The notes under the pieces are model-generated. The model saw only the letters and a list, made by a program, of their open reading frames with translations. It ran no database searches and was not told where the DNA came from. Positions 35,601 to 46,456 of a DNA stretch of 64,000 nucleotides are shown here, one piece after another; positions within the stretch are counted from its first letter, which is position 1; every line of letters begins with the position of its first letter. The position numbers were made by a program, and so were the translations under genes. The DNA comes from Dryas octopetala (Eukaryota > Streptophyta > Magnoliopsida > Rosales > Rosaceae): positions 496,001 to 560,000 of the forward strand of contig OY992835.1 in NCBI GenBank assembly GCA_963921425.1, written 5' to 3'.

Positions 35601-37300
35601 CCTCTTTTCAGCAACACCATTTTGTTGAGGTGTGCTAGGTGTCGTGTATTGTGCCTGTATGCCATGTTGCTGCAAATATTGTGCGAAAGGCCCCATGTAT
35701 TATCCAGCTTCACTATACTTGTGATAAAACTCTCCTCCCCTATCTGACCTGAAAATCTTTATCTATTTTCCCAATTACTTTTCAGCTTCAGTCTTAAAAA
35801 TTTTAAATGCTTCAATGGACTATGATTTCATAGAAATAAGATACAAGGTGTAATACCTAGAGAAGTCATCTATGAACAATATGAAATACAAATACTTGGT
35901 CTTACATAAAAAAGGTCCACAAATGCCAGTATGTATTATTTCTAATAAATCATGGTTTCTGTTTGCTCTTTTCTTCCTAGAGCTCGTGATTTTCCCTTTA
36001 ATGCAGTCAATGCAGTCACCAAAATCAGTGAAATCAAGGTTTGGAATAATTTTTTCCTTAACTAAAATCTGCATTCTTTCTTTTGATATATGTCCAAGCC
36101 TTTTGTGCCATAAAATAGATGAATCATCATTGATTAAAGATCTCTTATTTGCAGATGAATTTCCAATGATCATTAACTAAAACAGCAATGCCAACAACAG
36201 AAGATTTAAGAAGCAACTGCAAACTACTTTTATTGATTGTAAACAAAAAATTCTTCCTAATCAACTGAAAAACCGAAACTAAGTTCCTTCTTAATGAAGG
36301 TGTTACATAAACTTCATCTAATTCTAATGCATAACTAGTTCCTAAACTAATGCTAACAGCTCTTATGGCCTTGACTGCTACTTGCATCTCATTGCCTACC
36401 CTTCTTTGGTGTCCTCTTTCTTGTGATACCCTGCAAAGAATTTTCAATATGAATAGGGGAGCCTGTATCTACCCACCAAGAATTTATAGGGGAATCAATT
36501 AAATTGAATTTCTAGTAGTAACAATATGAGGATTACCTTTCTTAATCATCTAGGTCTTCCATTTTAAACAGTCTTTCTTGAAATGGTCATCGTTATGACA
36601 GTGAAAACACTTAGACTTAGTTGTTTTCACTACCTTAAGGCCATCTGAAGTGGTTTTGGAGCTGCTTGCATTATCTAGTGTTGCTTTCGATTTCTGAAAA
36701 TATTTCTTGTTGGTTTTAAAAACCTTCTTTCCATTGTCAGCCTTGTTGTTTTCCTTACAAAATTCACATTCGAAACTGCCTTACCCTTCTTATCTCTCTC
36801 CTCTTCTTAAATACACATGGCTTTCAGGTCATTCAAAGTCCATTTTTCCTTTTGAGCACTATAGATGGTAATCAAATGTTCATACTATTGTGGTAAAGAC
36901 ATCAGTAATTGATGAACAAGGAACTCATCAGCTATAGGTATTTTCAAAGCCTTCAACTTTGCTGCAATGTCAATCAGAGACATAATATATTTCCTCACAT
37001 TTTCATTCCCATCAAATTTCCAATCAGTGCATCCATCAAATTACTAGTCTCAGCCTTTTCGAATTCCTTATATTTTTCACTAATTGAGTCTAGGTATGCC
37101 TTAGCATTATCATTCTCTTCTATACCTCCCTTAACTATATCTACCATAGCCCTTTTCATAATGAGAAGTGCCATCCTGTTAGCCTTCTCCCATTTATCAA
37201 ATTTAGCCTTTTCATCTGCTGTGCTAGTTGCTGTCAGTGCAGCATGCTTGTCCTCTCTTAGTGCCAAGTCCAAATAATTGAGCCCCAAAACAATTTCAAT
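32673..37300 (-). mobile_element. Ty1/copia retrotransposon, broken, minus strand
   Basis: Domains appear in copia order when read right to left. A gag-like UBN2 segment lies at 36995-37288 and a CX2CX4HX4C zinc knuckle near 36575-36612. GAG-pre-integrase and integrase core sequence lies at 35820-36447, including WHKRLGHIS and CIDC. The linker and the start of reverse transcriptase are at 34740-35237 (RRQSTRQRKPAF, MEAEI, GCKWIF). The reverse-transcriptase remainder is at 32673-33105, with YVDDILLA. Stops and frameshifts interrupt every domain, and RNase H is missing where the GC-rich unit abuts. LTRs were not found. Confidence 0.85.
33110..34545. mobile_element. Unidentified 1.4-kb insertion splitting the copia reverse transcriptase
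   Basis: The copia reverse-transcriptase frame breaks off near 34545 and resumes near 33105 with the next expected motif (DVKNAFLNEELEEEIY), so the interval is extra. It has a T-rich part with a CA-rich microsatellite (33365-33395) and a TCGGTCTTTTAACCC block near 34150, but no coding sequence. It may be a solo LTR. Exact ends were not resolved. Confidence 0.55.
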
Positions 37301-37428
37301 GTCTTGCTTCCACTATTTGAAATTGTTTCCATTCAGAGGTTCAATGTTGGAGAAACTTATGGATGCTGCATGTAGAACTGAATTTTAGTAAATCAAATAA
37401 TACTGAAACTGATTGTGTTAGGTGTATA

Positions 37429-37450
37429 TCAATATATATATATATATATA
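37429..37450. repeat. (TA)n microsatellite
   Basis: About 11 TA units in the AT-rich flank of the copia element. Confidence 0.9.
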
Positions 37451-37468
37451 CCCGAGTATGAAGGTGCT

Positions 37469-37524
37469 CTTCACTACATGAACATCACTACATAAAACAT
37501 GCTTGTGCTGTTCATGTAGTGAAG
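37469..37524. repeat. Perfect 16-bp inverted repeat with 24-bp loop
   Basis: CTTCACTACATGAACA (37469-37484) pairs exactly with 37509-37524. The loop repeats TCACTACAT. A hairpin of this kind could be the tip of a small TIR element or a transcribed stem-loop. Confidence 0.85.
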
Positions 37525-37703
37525 GCTACATATTTTGTATCATGTTCCCAAAATATTATAAGATCACTTGTTTTGGATATGCTTTCTACGTTTTGTTTAG
37601 CAGAAAAATAACCAAATGAAGAATTTGATCTCATAAGTAGACTGTAATATGTCAGTTTTGCATCTTAAGTGTTCAAATGACTTTGATATTAATTTGCTAT
37701 GCT

Positions 37704-37830
37704 AACATTTCGATTGCTATGCACTCTGTTAGGGTTTTCAATTTATATTTTGATTGTTATGCTCTCAGTGTTCAGCTAACATTTTGATTGCTATGCTTTC
37801 TGTTAGGGTTTTCAACTTATATTTTGATTG
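37704..37830 (+). repeat. Tandem duplication, about 76-bp period
   Basis: Two copies of a block beginning AACATTT.GATTGCTATGC and containing CTGTTAGGGTTTTCAA lie at 37704-37757 and 37778-37830, about 90% identical, with a related partial unit between them. Confidence 0.7.
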
Positions 37831-38029
37831 AGTGATTTTGATCTTAGTTTGCTCCAATTTTGTGTCTCAGATTTTGGGGGGTTGTTATTCAAACCAACTT
37901 TGCCTCCCTCTCTCACCGGCACTGCCTTCCTCAGATTATCTGGTTATCTAAATCGTTCATGTATTCTCCATTTCGACAAGTTCGGTTTGGTTAGAAGTTT
38001 GGGCTTTGCGGTTCGGTTATCCAAACCAT

Positions 38030-38625
38030 GCCCACCCCTAGTAATACTAATCAACTTGCCGACATCTTCATTAAAGGTCATAATTCTTAATGTATTTGTA
38101 TTTAATTGTAGAGAATGACTGATATGAGGGACTAATTATGAGAGATTGTGAGTGATTGTTTTATAAGAGTCCTTAAATTAATCTAATGACACACTTATCC
38201 TTACCCACTCATTTTATTATCCAATAACTCGTTTTAAATGATTAACCCTTAGAAAAAAAAAATTAAAAAAACCTTGCCCAAACCCATTTTATTCCTCATC
38301 TTGTTTTTTACCCTATCTGCAGATGTCACCTCATACCCTCCTAGAGTGTAAAATGGGACTTATGGAGGTTGGGTGTTATCCAAAATCTTAGAGTAAAAAT
38401 CTAATATAAAGCAGACAAATTAACCAGGTGTCATTTGATTAATCTAAGGGCTCCTATAAAATTGTCTCTCACAGTCCCTCATATTAGCATATGAACCGGA
38501 CTCTCTCTAATTGTATTTAACTTTGTAATTATATTTAGGAGAGAAGCCTTGATGTATTCCTATTGGAACTCTTGTAAGTTTTCAATTAAAAATATAGATA
38601 TTCAACACTTTTTACCCAATCATAT
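38030..38625 (+). mobile_element. Plus-strand copia 3' tail, disrupted by a MITE
   Basis: Bases 38045-38085 read TNQLADIFIKG, the C-terminal signature of copia RNase H. The sequence then runs into LTR-like DNA that is interrupted at 38110 and resumes at 38508, ending near 38625 with AATTAAAAATATAGATATTCAACA. It is opposite in orientation to the larger copia element. Confidence 0.6.
38111..38507. mobile_element. 397-bp MITE with perfect 8-bp target duplication
   Basis: TAATTGTA flanks both ends (38103-38110 and 38508-38515). The terminal inverted repeats share GAGA and ATATGAGGGAC, then a longer imperfect match including TTTATARGAG and AATCTAATGACAC, giving TIRs of about 90 bp. No coding capacity. 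An 8-bp TSD fits hAT or Mutator types. Confidence 0.85.
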
Positions 38626-38948
38626 CATATAGTTTGGGCCATTTTTGGTTTGGGAAAACTCCAAATCCACTAGATTTGATTTAATTTTCCCAATTTGTAA
38701 TTTTAGGCAAAAAGTGAACCAATTCAAAGTTTCAAACCATGCCCATACTATTTTCACAAGTTCTGAAGCTACCATTTTGCCTTCTTGGTTGCCACTTGCC
38801 ACTAGTGAAACATTTATCCGGTGGGGGAGGAGGTGGGAATTGGGATGAAGAGAGACAAAGTCAAGAGACGCAAAGGGAAAGTGAAAAAGCTTTGTAAACT
38901 TTATGGGTGAAAGTGCTTTAATTAACTAAAAAACTAATAGAGTTTTTA
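38626..38948. other. Short intergenic stretch, nothing recognised
   Basis: No gene or repeat family could be supported here. Confidence 0.4.
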
Positions 38949-39474
38949 GAGGAAATTACAAATTTGGTCTACTTATTTTATACTTAGTCCAATTTTGGTC
39001 CACGATTTTTTTTTTAAGTTCAATTTTAGTCCACAATCTTTTTTAAGTTATGATTTTAAATCTTTTCGGTTGTGTTTTCTTCAATTATAATTGAATTATA
39101 AGTTATAATTCATCATTTCTTAGTCATAGGAACCAATTTGAAGTATTAGAATCAAAGAAAATTGAAGTTTGGTGAAGTTTGAAAAATCTGAAAATTTTCT
39201 ATGAAAAATTAGTAATTTCGGGTACCCTACTTTGGAGCCAATTATCTTGAGTTTTAGAATTTCGATTTGAATGATCTTTATATGGTTGTAAAAAGAAGAT
39301 ACATAGCTTTAAAACAAGTATATGTTTTATTAATTTGGCTGAGATTTGTGAAAACAAATCTAAATCTTTATTGAACAAGTGAAACAATTAGTCGACCAAA
39401 ACAGAACTTAAAAATGATCATTAACTAAAATTGAACTAGGTATAAAATAAGTGAACCAAATCTGTAGTTTCCTC
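38949..39474. mobile_element. TIR element of about 526 bp
   Basis: GAGGAAATTACAAATTTGG (38949 onward) is inverted at the right end, which finishes at 39474 (GAGGAAACTACAGATTTGG in reverse complement). The TIRs extend about 85 bp, including TTATTTTATACTTAGTYCAATTTT. The flanks AGTTTTTA and AAGTTTTA may be a decayed TSD. Confidence 0.75.
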
Positions 39475-40162
39475 AAGTTTTAAATATTGTTGATCACGTT
39501 AATCAATGCTATGTCTTATGTATACTTTAACTTTAGTTGCCACATCATGCCTTTTAGTTAAATGTGGTAAAAGATGATCTAGCATTACACTTTTAATATT
39601 TTATCACGAGGTGTCTTGGCAGAGGCCATGTCTCAAATATTTAGGAAAATTGAACTCAATAACCCACTTTTTAGAATAAATCGTTTCTATAACTTTTTTT
39701 AAAAACTTAACTTCTATAACTTTTTGGCCAATGTTACAAACTCAATTACAGTGAGATGGTTGCTGAAGCCACCTTATTTTGTTCTTCATGTTCATTATGT
39801 TCAATATACAAATAAGACTGAGGACGACGTCGACCAACTTGTCGACCATAACATCGACCCATAATATCAAGTCGACGTCGACCCATAAAGCTAAAAATAA
39901 AAAAAGGAAATCTAGTGGTTTGTAGGAGTTCTTCCCCGTGCTCAATGGGCTGCTAATTGCAATCCTTTGCAAACCCAATATTCAAAAGAAACCTTGCGAA
40001 TCCAAATTTCAACATAAAACCCAATTCATCACAAACAATGTCGACCTTTCCAAGCAATATGAATGACTTGATGCACATTACCAATTCCCGACAGTAATGA
40101 AAAATGTTGGGTAGAGGCTGAGAGTAAGGGTGGGAAATTGCAGCATGAGGTTGGAAAGTAAG
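39475..40162. other. Intergenic repeat-derived DNA
   Basis: Contains a run of GTCGAC/GTCGACC words at 39828-39885. Sequence at 39920-39945 and 40110-40140 recurs near 45062-45085 and 45192-45225. No gene. Confidence 0.5.
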
Positions 40163-40580
40163 TGTGGGATCCAAAATAATCACATGGACCAAACATGACA
40201 AGATAGGCCAATGTAAATTGGGGTAATCCACTTTTGGGTCAGAAAAGGCTATGCTAAACCAGTTGGGCTTGACAAGGGATGAGGTCAGTCAAGCCCAAGA
40301 CCAAAGACCACTTAAATTGGCACATAACCATTTGCTGATGAAGATAGAACGTGAAAATCCCACTACTACAGCTAAATCCCACCAGAATCTCCACTAAAGC
40401 CATGATTAAAGGGCAAGAGAAGTGGAGAGGGAAGGTGGAGGATGGGTGGAAAACAAGGCACAATGATCCTGTAAATATGTATATTATGAACAAATCATGG
40501 GGGGGCTATCAGATGGAATTTTACTAGAAAACAGGTTGAACACACACTAACTTAAGCATCAAAGTGTCTTTGTAGGTACA
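40163..40580 (+). repeat. Left LTR
   Basis: Starts TGTGGGATCC and probably ends GTAGGTACA before a C-rich tract, a pattern common at plant LTR/leader borders. The first 320 bp match 43819-44137 at roughly 88-90% by eye. Confidence 0.65.
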
Positions 40581-40729
40581 CCCCCCACCTCCTTGACGAA
40601 GCTGCGACGAGCTGGTCAAACCCGAGAATGGACCGGAGCTTCGAACCCGTGCAACAGTTCATTGTGGTCGCAGAATTGCACGATGAAAGGCTTGGGATGG
40701 GCTTAGCGAGAACTCGAGATAACCCTACG

Positions 40730-41030
40730 ACCTCGACCTCGACTTACAAGCTTTAAGCTGCGAGCTCCGAGCTGCAACCTCTGACCTGCGAGTTCTACTC
40801 GAACTCCGACGTGACTAACTCTGACGGTAGTCCAACCTGCGAGCTCAATCCGAAGGGAGATCCAGCCTGCGAGCTCGAACCACGACCTGCATGCTCCTGA
40901 GAGCTCGACCATCACTAGTGAACTTGAGTGATTGGCTGCGAACTCGAACTGCAGTGGACCTTGATCAGTGAACTCGACTCGCGATGACCTCAACCTGCGA
41001 CGAACCTTGACTTGTGATGAGTTCGGCTTG
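40730..41030. repeat. GC-rich degenerate repeat of CTGCGAGCTCGAAC-type words
   Basis: Words such as CTGCGAGCTC, CGAACTC and CGACCT recur about every 20-40 bp. The minus strand happens to stay open for 130 codons, but the peptide is repeat-driven and no family is recognised. Confidence 0.6.
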
Positions 41031-42979
41031 CTCCTAGAGTGCTCTCTTTCTCTCTCTCTTCGAGAATATGAAGCTTTGCAAGCTACCAGGCTCACGACGA
41101 CCTCTGGGCCTCGGCCGCTGCCACCTCCGAAGACTTAATGGAACGGTGCGTTCAGTGATGGAGCATTGCGCACAAGGCAAAGGATGACGAATCCTAGCGC
41201 GAAGCATCACAGAGGTGGAGCTTGGGAATCAAGAATGAAAGAAAGTTGAAACGAAAGCCGAAAAAGAGCTAAGAGTTCTCTTACTTAAAATCCTTCGTTG
41301 AAATTTTAGAATACGATTTTTTGCTACTCCTAAACAAAGAAAACAAAAAAGAAAGAGAGAGAAGGACACTTTGATATTTTCGAAGCAGAAAAATCTGTGC
41401 AGATCAGTCAAACTCTCGGATTATACTATACTTCCTTAGAGGAAATTGAATGATGAGCTTATACCTCTGGAAATATATGGATGTTAGCTTTCTGAGGAAT
41501 TTTATGGTTCGTGATTTACATCTTTCTAGAGAAAGTTATGGCTATTTGAGTGCAGACAGTTCAGGAAGGTGGTTTTGCTCGTGAATTGGCAAAGTTATGT
41601 TTCCGGATCGCAAACTCGGAGTCCAAATAGTGGCAAGCATGCACAGAAACCGATGAAGATGACGTCTCCATAAAACACTAGGCAGCCCACCATACAAGGA
41701 CATTAGGAAGGTGAAAATGTCCAGCAAGAATTTTTCAGATGAGATTGAATCAGGAAAGTGTTTAATTTCCTTACTTCTCTTAATAATGTGAGCATGACTA
41801 CACATGATCAATGAATATATATTTGGTAGTAGAGAACCTATGCATGATTTATTTGTGCAGCTACTTGTTGGTTCAATTTAATTCTTTTCAGAAAATTGAA
41901 AAGGTGAAATTGCATGCATTTGTGATTGAAAGGCATTTGATATAAGGTGGAATATAGCATGAAACACGAAATATATATTTGCTGGCTGTCAGGCTCGGAA
42001 TTAGTGTTTTACCACCCAAATATGCACAAGATAAGGAGTGAATAAAAAGCTAATTGAAACTTGAGCTCTGTTTTTTTTTTTTTTAATTTAATATTTGATA
42101 AAGTCTACCCTGTATGCTTTTGAAATTAAACATGGTGATGGAAGACATAACTTATGGGGAAGGGAACACACTTATGTAACTGGTGCTCAAAAGAAAGGAA
42201 CATGCTCAAGCTCGTACTATGGAGAAAATGAAAATATCTAACAGTTAAGAATTTTCTATGATCTGTTCATCAATGGTGCTGTATGAATGTGTCAAACATA
42301 AGTTATCACATCTATAACCAGAGTATTTCAATTTATCTGGCATCTGAAGGAAGAATTGATGCATTCCTTGTTACATTTTGAATAAATCAAGTTTCTATAC
42401 TGTATGAAGATAGAAAAATGTCTAAGGGCTTTATGGGAATCCTAAAGCACATTCCAAGAATGACTAAACACTCGGAATAAGGAATAGTGTTAGGCTGGAG
42501 CAACGATTTCTGAATTTTGCATGCTAAACACTCATATATATGAGTCTCATATGATTATGATAATATCTTGCTTGGTCTTAATGGCAAAAAATTGCAAGAA
42601 GTAAATTACATGGCTTATAGCTAGGGAGATACCAACTGTTTATATATGAGTACCTTACTTATGGCTGAGGAAGAATCAAAGCAAATGGCCGAAGCGCATC
42701 CTAGATAGCTTATATGGCAGGATCGGCCAAAATCTCAACGAAGATAGAAAATAAGAGCTAAGAATTTCTTACTCTATTTTCTCAACAAATTGAAAGATAT
42801 TTGACTATTGGATTAATTATCGGATTGATGTTGCATGCTCTGGATTGATTAATAGTATAATACAAGATTGATTGATTTTTGGATTAATTATTGGATTGAT
42901 ATAACATGCCTCGATTGATTAAATTGCATGAACGACTGAGACCGAGTCTGATTGTATTGTGAAAACACATATCACCCTA

Positions 42980-43370
42980 CAACATTTTGACCTACACTTC
43001 AGGTTAAGTGGCATGGAAAATGTTTGATAAGGAGGTTGATAAAATGACTATATTATCCTAAAACATTTTGACCTACACTTTAGACTAAGTGGCATGGAAA
43101 ATGTTTGTTAGGAAATATCATCGAGTGGTGAGAGGCTCACCCTCGAAGGAAAAGCATACAAGTTGATAAATAAACAAATCAAGGAATATATAAAAATATT
43201 CTTTCAAACAACATTTGGACCTACACTTCAGTTAAAGTGGCATGAAAAATGTTTGTTAGAAAGTCAATATCGAACAAGGCGAGCAACTTCGAGAGGTGGG
43301 AGGCTCACCTTCAAAGAGAATGCATGGCAACTTCGAGAGGTGAGAAGCTCACCTTCGAAGAGAAAGCGAA
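42980..43370 (+). repeat. Two interleaved families of tandem repeats
   Basis: ACATTTTGACCTACACTT and the following GTGGCATGGAAAATGTTTG occur near 42983, 43062 and 43209. A GAGAGGTGRGAGGCTCACC unit occurs near 43130, 43293 and 43336. These lie in the 3' internal part of the LTR element. Confidence 0.75.
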
Positions 43371-43818
43371 GCATGGAATAAATGATCATATTGTCCTACA
43401 TCTTAAGAGGTGGCATGGAAACAAATTTTAGATCGAGATCGATAGTTCGAAAGAACACCCCTCAAGGAACGAAAATTGTTCTACAGCTTAAGGGGTGGCG
43501 TAGAGGAAGGTTAAAGATCGATTTCAAGGGCTCGAGAGAACGCCCTCGAAGAGATGGAAATTAGGGACATAAGAAGCTTCGAACAGCTCACGGACTGGGT
43601 TAGTCACGAAGGAAGCATCGAGAGGAGTAAGATAAAGAGGGTATCGATTGGATAAATTGGCCGAGTCTGAGTCCAAACAAATGACGTGCATGACCAAATG
43701 CTGAGGCAAGAGTGAGAAGTTAATCATTTATCACCTTTTTATTTGCGGATTATTTTTCACTCATTTGTGATTTTCTTTCTCTGTACAATAGTGTATACAA
43801 AGGAAGTAAATAAGGTAA

Positions 43819-44137
43819 TGTGGGATCCAAAATAATCACATGGACCAAATACACAAGATAGGCCAATGTAAATTGGGGTAAACCACTTTTAGGCCAGAAA
43901 AGACTATGTTGAACCAGTTGGGCTTGACAGGGGATGAGGTCGGTCAAGCCCAAGACCAAAGATCACTCAAATTGGCACATGACCATTTGTTGATTAAGAT
44001 AGAACATGGAAATCCCACTACTACAACTAAATCCCACCAAAATCTACACTAAGGCCATGATTAAAGGGTAAGGGAAGTGGAGAGGAAAAGTGGGGAATGG
44101 GTGGAGAACAAGGCACAATGAGCCTGTAAATACCTAT
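43819..44137 (+). repeat. Right LTR, truncated
   Basis: Direct copy of 40163-40482. It stops at CTGTAAATACCTA, where the next TIR element starts. The missing 100 bp of the LTR does not resume beyond 45013. Confidence 0.75.
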
Positions 44138-44144
44138 AGAGAAA

Positions 44145-45013
44145 AATGCATTGTTGGTCCACTTACTTTCACGTTCTTCCCAAGTTGGTCCATAATCATT
44201 TTTTTGTATCATTTGTATCCACTTTCTTTTCGACGTTTACCTACTTGGTCCATTACGTCAATTCGATTATAAATTCTGTTAAAATGAAGGACAAAATAGT
44301 CTTTTCATACTAAATAAATTTTTAATTCTATTTCTAATTTAAAAAATATTAAAACTTAAAAAGAAAAAATTAATTTAAAATTTTAAAATTACCCCCTCCC
44401 CCCACCCAACCCAGGCTTTCTCCGACCACCCCTTCCAACCCAGCCCCTCTCTTCTCTCTCTCTTCCCTCTCTTTGGCCACCCCATTGATCCTCAACCGCC
44501 TCTCTCTCTCTCTTCCCTCTCCCCAGCCCCTCTCTTATCTCTCTTCCCTTTCTTCGGCCATTCCACCCCTTCCCAACCTCCTCTCTCTCTTCCCCCTCCC
44601 CAGCCTCTCCTATCTCTCTTCCCTCGTTTCGCAGCACAAGAACAATGAGAAGCAGCAAGGCAACGACATTGCGAGCGAGAAACCCAATGCAGCTGTTGCG
44701 TCACCATCACCGTCGCTTCGCTGCTGCTGCACTATTACCGTCACGCAACACTGCTGCACATTGTCACGTCGCACACAGTGGGGGTGGGCTGGGTATTGGT
44801 TGGGGAATGGAAGGTGGTTGGGGGTGTGTTGCAGAAGAAGAAAAACGAAGGAAGAGGACGAAGAAGAAAAAAAGAAAAAATGAATGAAAAGTCTATTATG
44901 CCCTCCAATTTGACGGAAAATTTTTAAAAATTGACGGAATGGACCAAGTAGGTAAACGTTGAAAAGAAAGTGGATACAAATGATACAAAAAAAAGTGGAA
45001 TGGACTCAATCTG
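44145..45013. mobile_element. TIR element of about 870 bp with CT-rich core
   Basis: The left end contains TTTTGTATCATTTGTATCCA, CTTTCTTTTCGACGTTTACC and TACTTGGTCCATT. The right end carries the reverse complement of all three (44935-44990). The TIRs are about 120 bp. The core is CT-rich, then GC-rich (44396-44870), possibly a captured gene fragment. It interrupts the right LTR. Confidence 0.75.
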
Positions 45014-46456
45014 ACATTACAGCATCATCTTGGTTTCTAATTCTCATTTATCTACAAACCTTGTGGTTTGTAGGACTTCTTCCCGATTATAGCATCATCT
45101 TGTGGTAATCAAATTCAATCTAAATCTATAAACTCAAATTCATCTCGGTTTCTAATCCCTCCCAGAGTCTATATGGGGCACATTTGGTTTTGCTGGGTAG
45201 AGGCTGAGAACGAGGGTGGGAGACTGAGAATGTGGGATGGGAGAGAGAGTTTGAGAGTGAAAAATGAGGATAGTTTAGACCTTTCACATTCAAAAAGGAT
45301 TATAAAAATAAATTAAAAAAAATACAAAAATGATTCACGAATTTTACTGTGATTTTTAATTTGGGCCATTAACTATGTGTCAATTTAGTTCACAAATTTC
45401 TCAAGTTATACCAAAGTCATACAAACATTAACTTCCATAAAAAAATTTAAGACAAAATGTAATGAATTGACTAAAATACCCCTGAAAATGCAGTCACATG
45501 TTGTGCACATGACTAGTTCCATTAATTTCCATTAATTTTTTGGATAGAAATTAATGTTTGTACTGCTTTAGTACAGTTTGAAAAATTTGTGGACAAAATT
45601 AATACTTTTTATAATTAATGAACCAAATTGAGAATCATAGTAAAGTTCGCGAAAATTTTTTGTATTTAATCCTAAAAACAATTTGCTCTAAAAAGTGGAA
45701 TACTAAGTTTAATTTCCCAAATGTTTAGCACTTGGCGCATCATTATTCTCCCCGTCATTGTCATCGTCGTCGTCGTCGTCGTCATCATCATCGTCGTCGT
45801 CATCGTCATTGTCATTGTCGTCGCCGTCACAACATTACGTATAAAAAGAGGAGGGCAAAATTAGAAGAGCTCCTGCAGATGGATTGCTAACAGAGGTCTC
45901 ACCTGCCTCAAAATGTATGCCTTACGAGTCGGAAGAATCCAGCAGCAGTTTCTATCTTAGAAGGCTTTCGCCACCGTTCCCCACTTGCTAACTTCTGCAA
46001 TAAATATCCTCAATACTTGACTTTTCAGGTTTGATTGTGAGTTGTGACACACTAATTCAGCAACAATGAGCAACACATTTCTCATTAGTAAAATCATTCA
46101 TGAACAAATGAATTCAGTCACTGTACAAGAAAACTGTCTCAAAAATCTCATGGAGTTTCGGCCCTGTACATATATACAAAAGAAAAAGATAGCCACACAC
46201 TACTGCAACAATAGTAAAGAATGGGGAAGAAAACAAATCAATGATTTTTCTTGGTACAAAACTGTGAGCACCTACACCTTCAACCATTTTTCACATTATC
46301 CATCAACTTCCCGACCTCTTTGCCCGTACCTGAACCAGAAACCTGGTCTTCTGCAAAACTGCATTAACATGAAACGCCCAGGGATGAGAAAGAGAGTATT
46401 AATTAGTTACAGAGCATGGAAAGACAAGATAAAAGCCTTAAAACTTGAAACCTAGG
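45014..46456. other. Intergenic with one further TIR element and a TCG/TCA microsatellite
   Basis: About 45300-45676 has inverted ends (AATACAAAAA.GATT.ACGAA, CAATTTGG, ATTAA), suggesting a 370-bp MITE. A (GTC/ATC)n tract lies at 45758-45828. The segment 46060-46450 is probably 3' UTR or downstream flank of the minus-strand gene. Confidence 0.55.
45758..45828. repeat. (GTC)n/(ATC)n microsatellite
   Basis: About 24 trinucleotide units of GTC mixed with ATC and GCC. Confidence 0.9.

Larger units (their letters stand above)
40163..44137 (+). mobile_element. Non-coding LTR retrotransposon (LARD-like)
   Basis: Two direct repeats starting TGTGGGATCCAAAATAATCA mark the LTRs, at 40163 and 43819. 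Between them are 3.2 kb with no gag or pol. The internal part has a GC-rich degenerate repeat zone (40730-41030) and three-copy tandem repeats (42980-43370). The right LTR is cut off at about 44137, where a TIR element begins. Large retrotransposon derivatives of this kind depend on proteins from other elements. Confidence 0.75.

Noticed and set aside
32640-37300. Intact copia polyprotein
   Set aside because: Stops and frameshifts occur in every domain, and a 1.4-kb block splits the reverse transcriptase.
40703-41095. 130-codon minus-strand ORF
   Set aside because: The frame follows a degenerate GC-rich repeat in a non-coding LTR element. There is no recognisable domain.
44389-44887. Overlapping open frames of 72-136 codons
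   Set aside because: CT- and GA-rich low-complexity DNA keeps several frames open. It lies in the core of a TIR element and has no domain.
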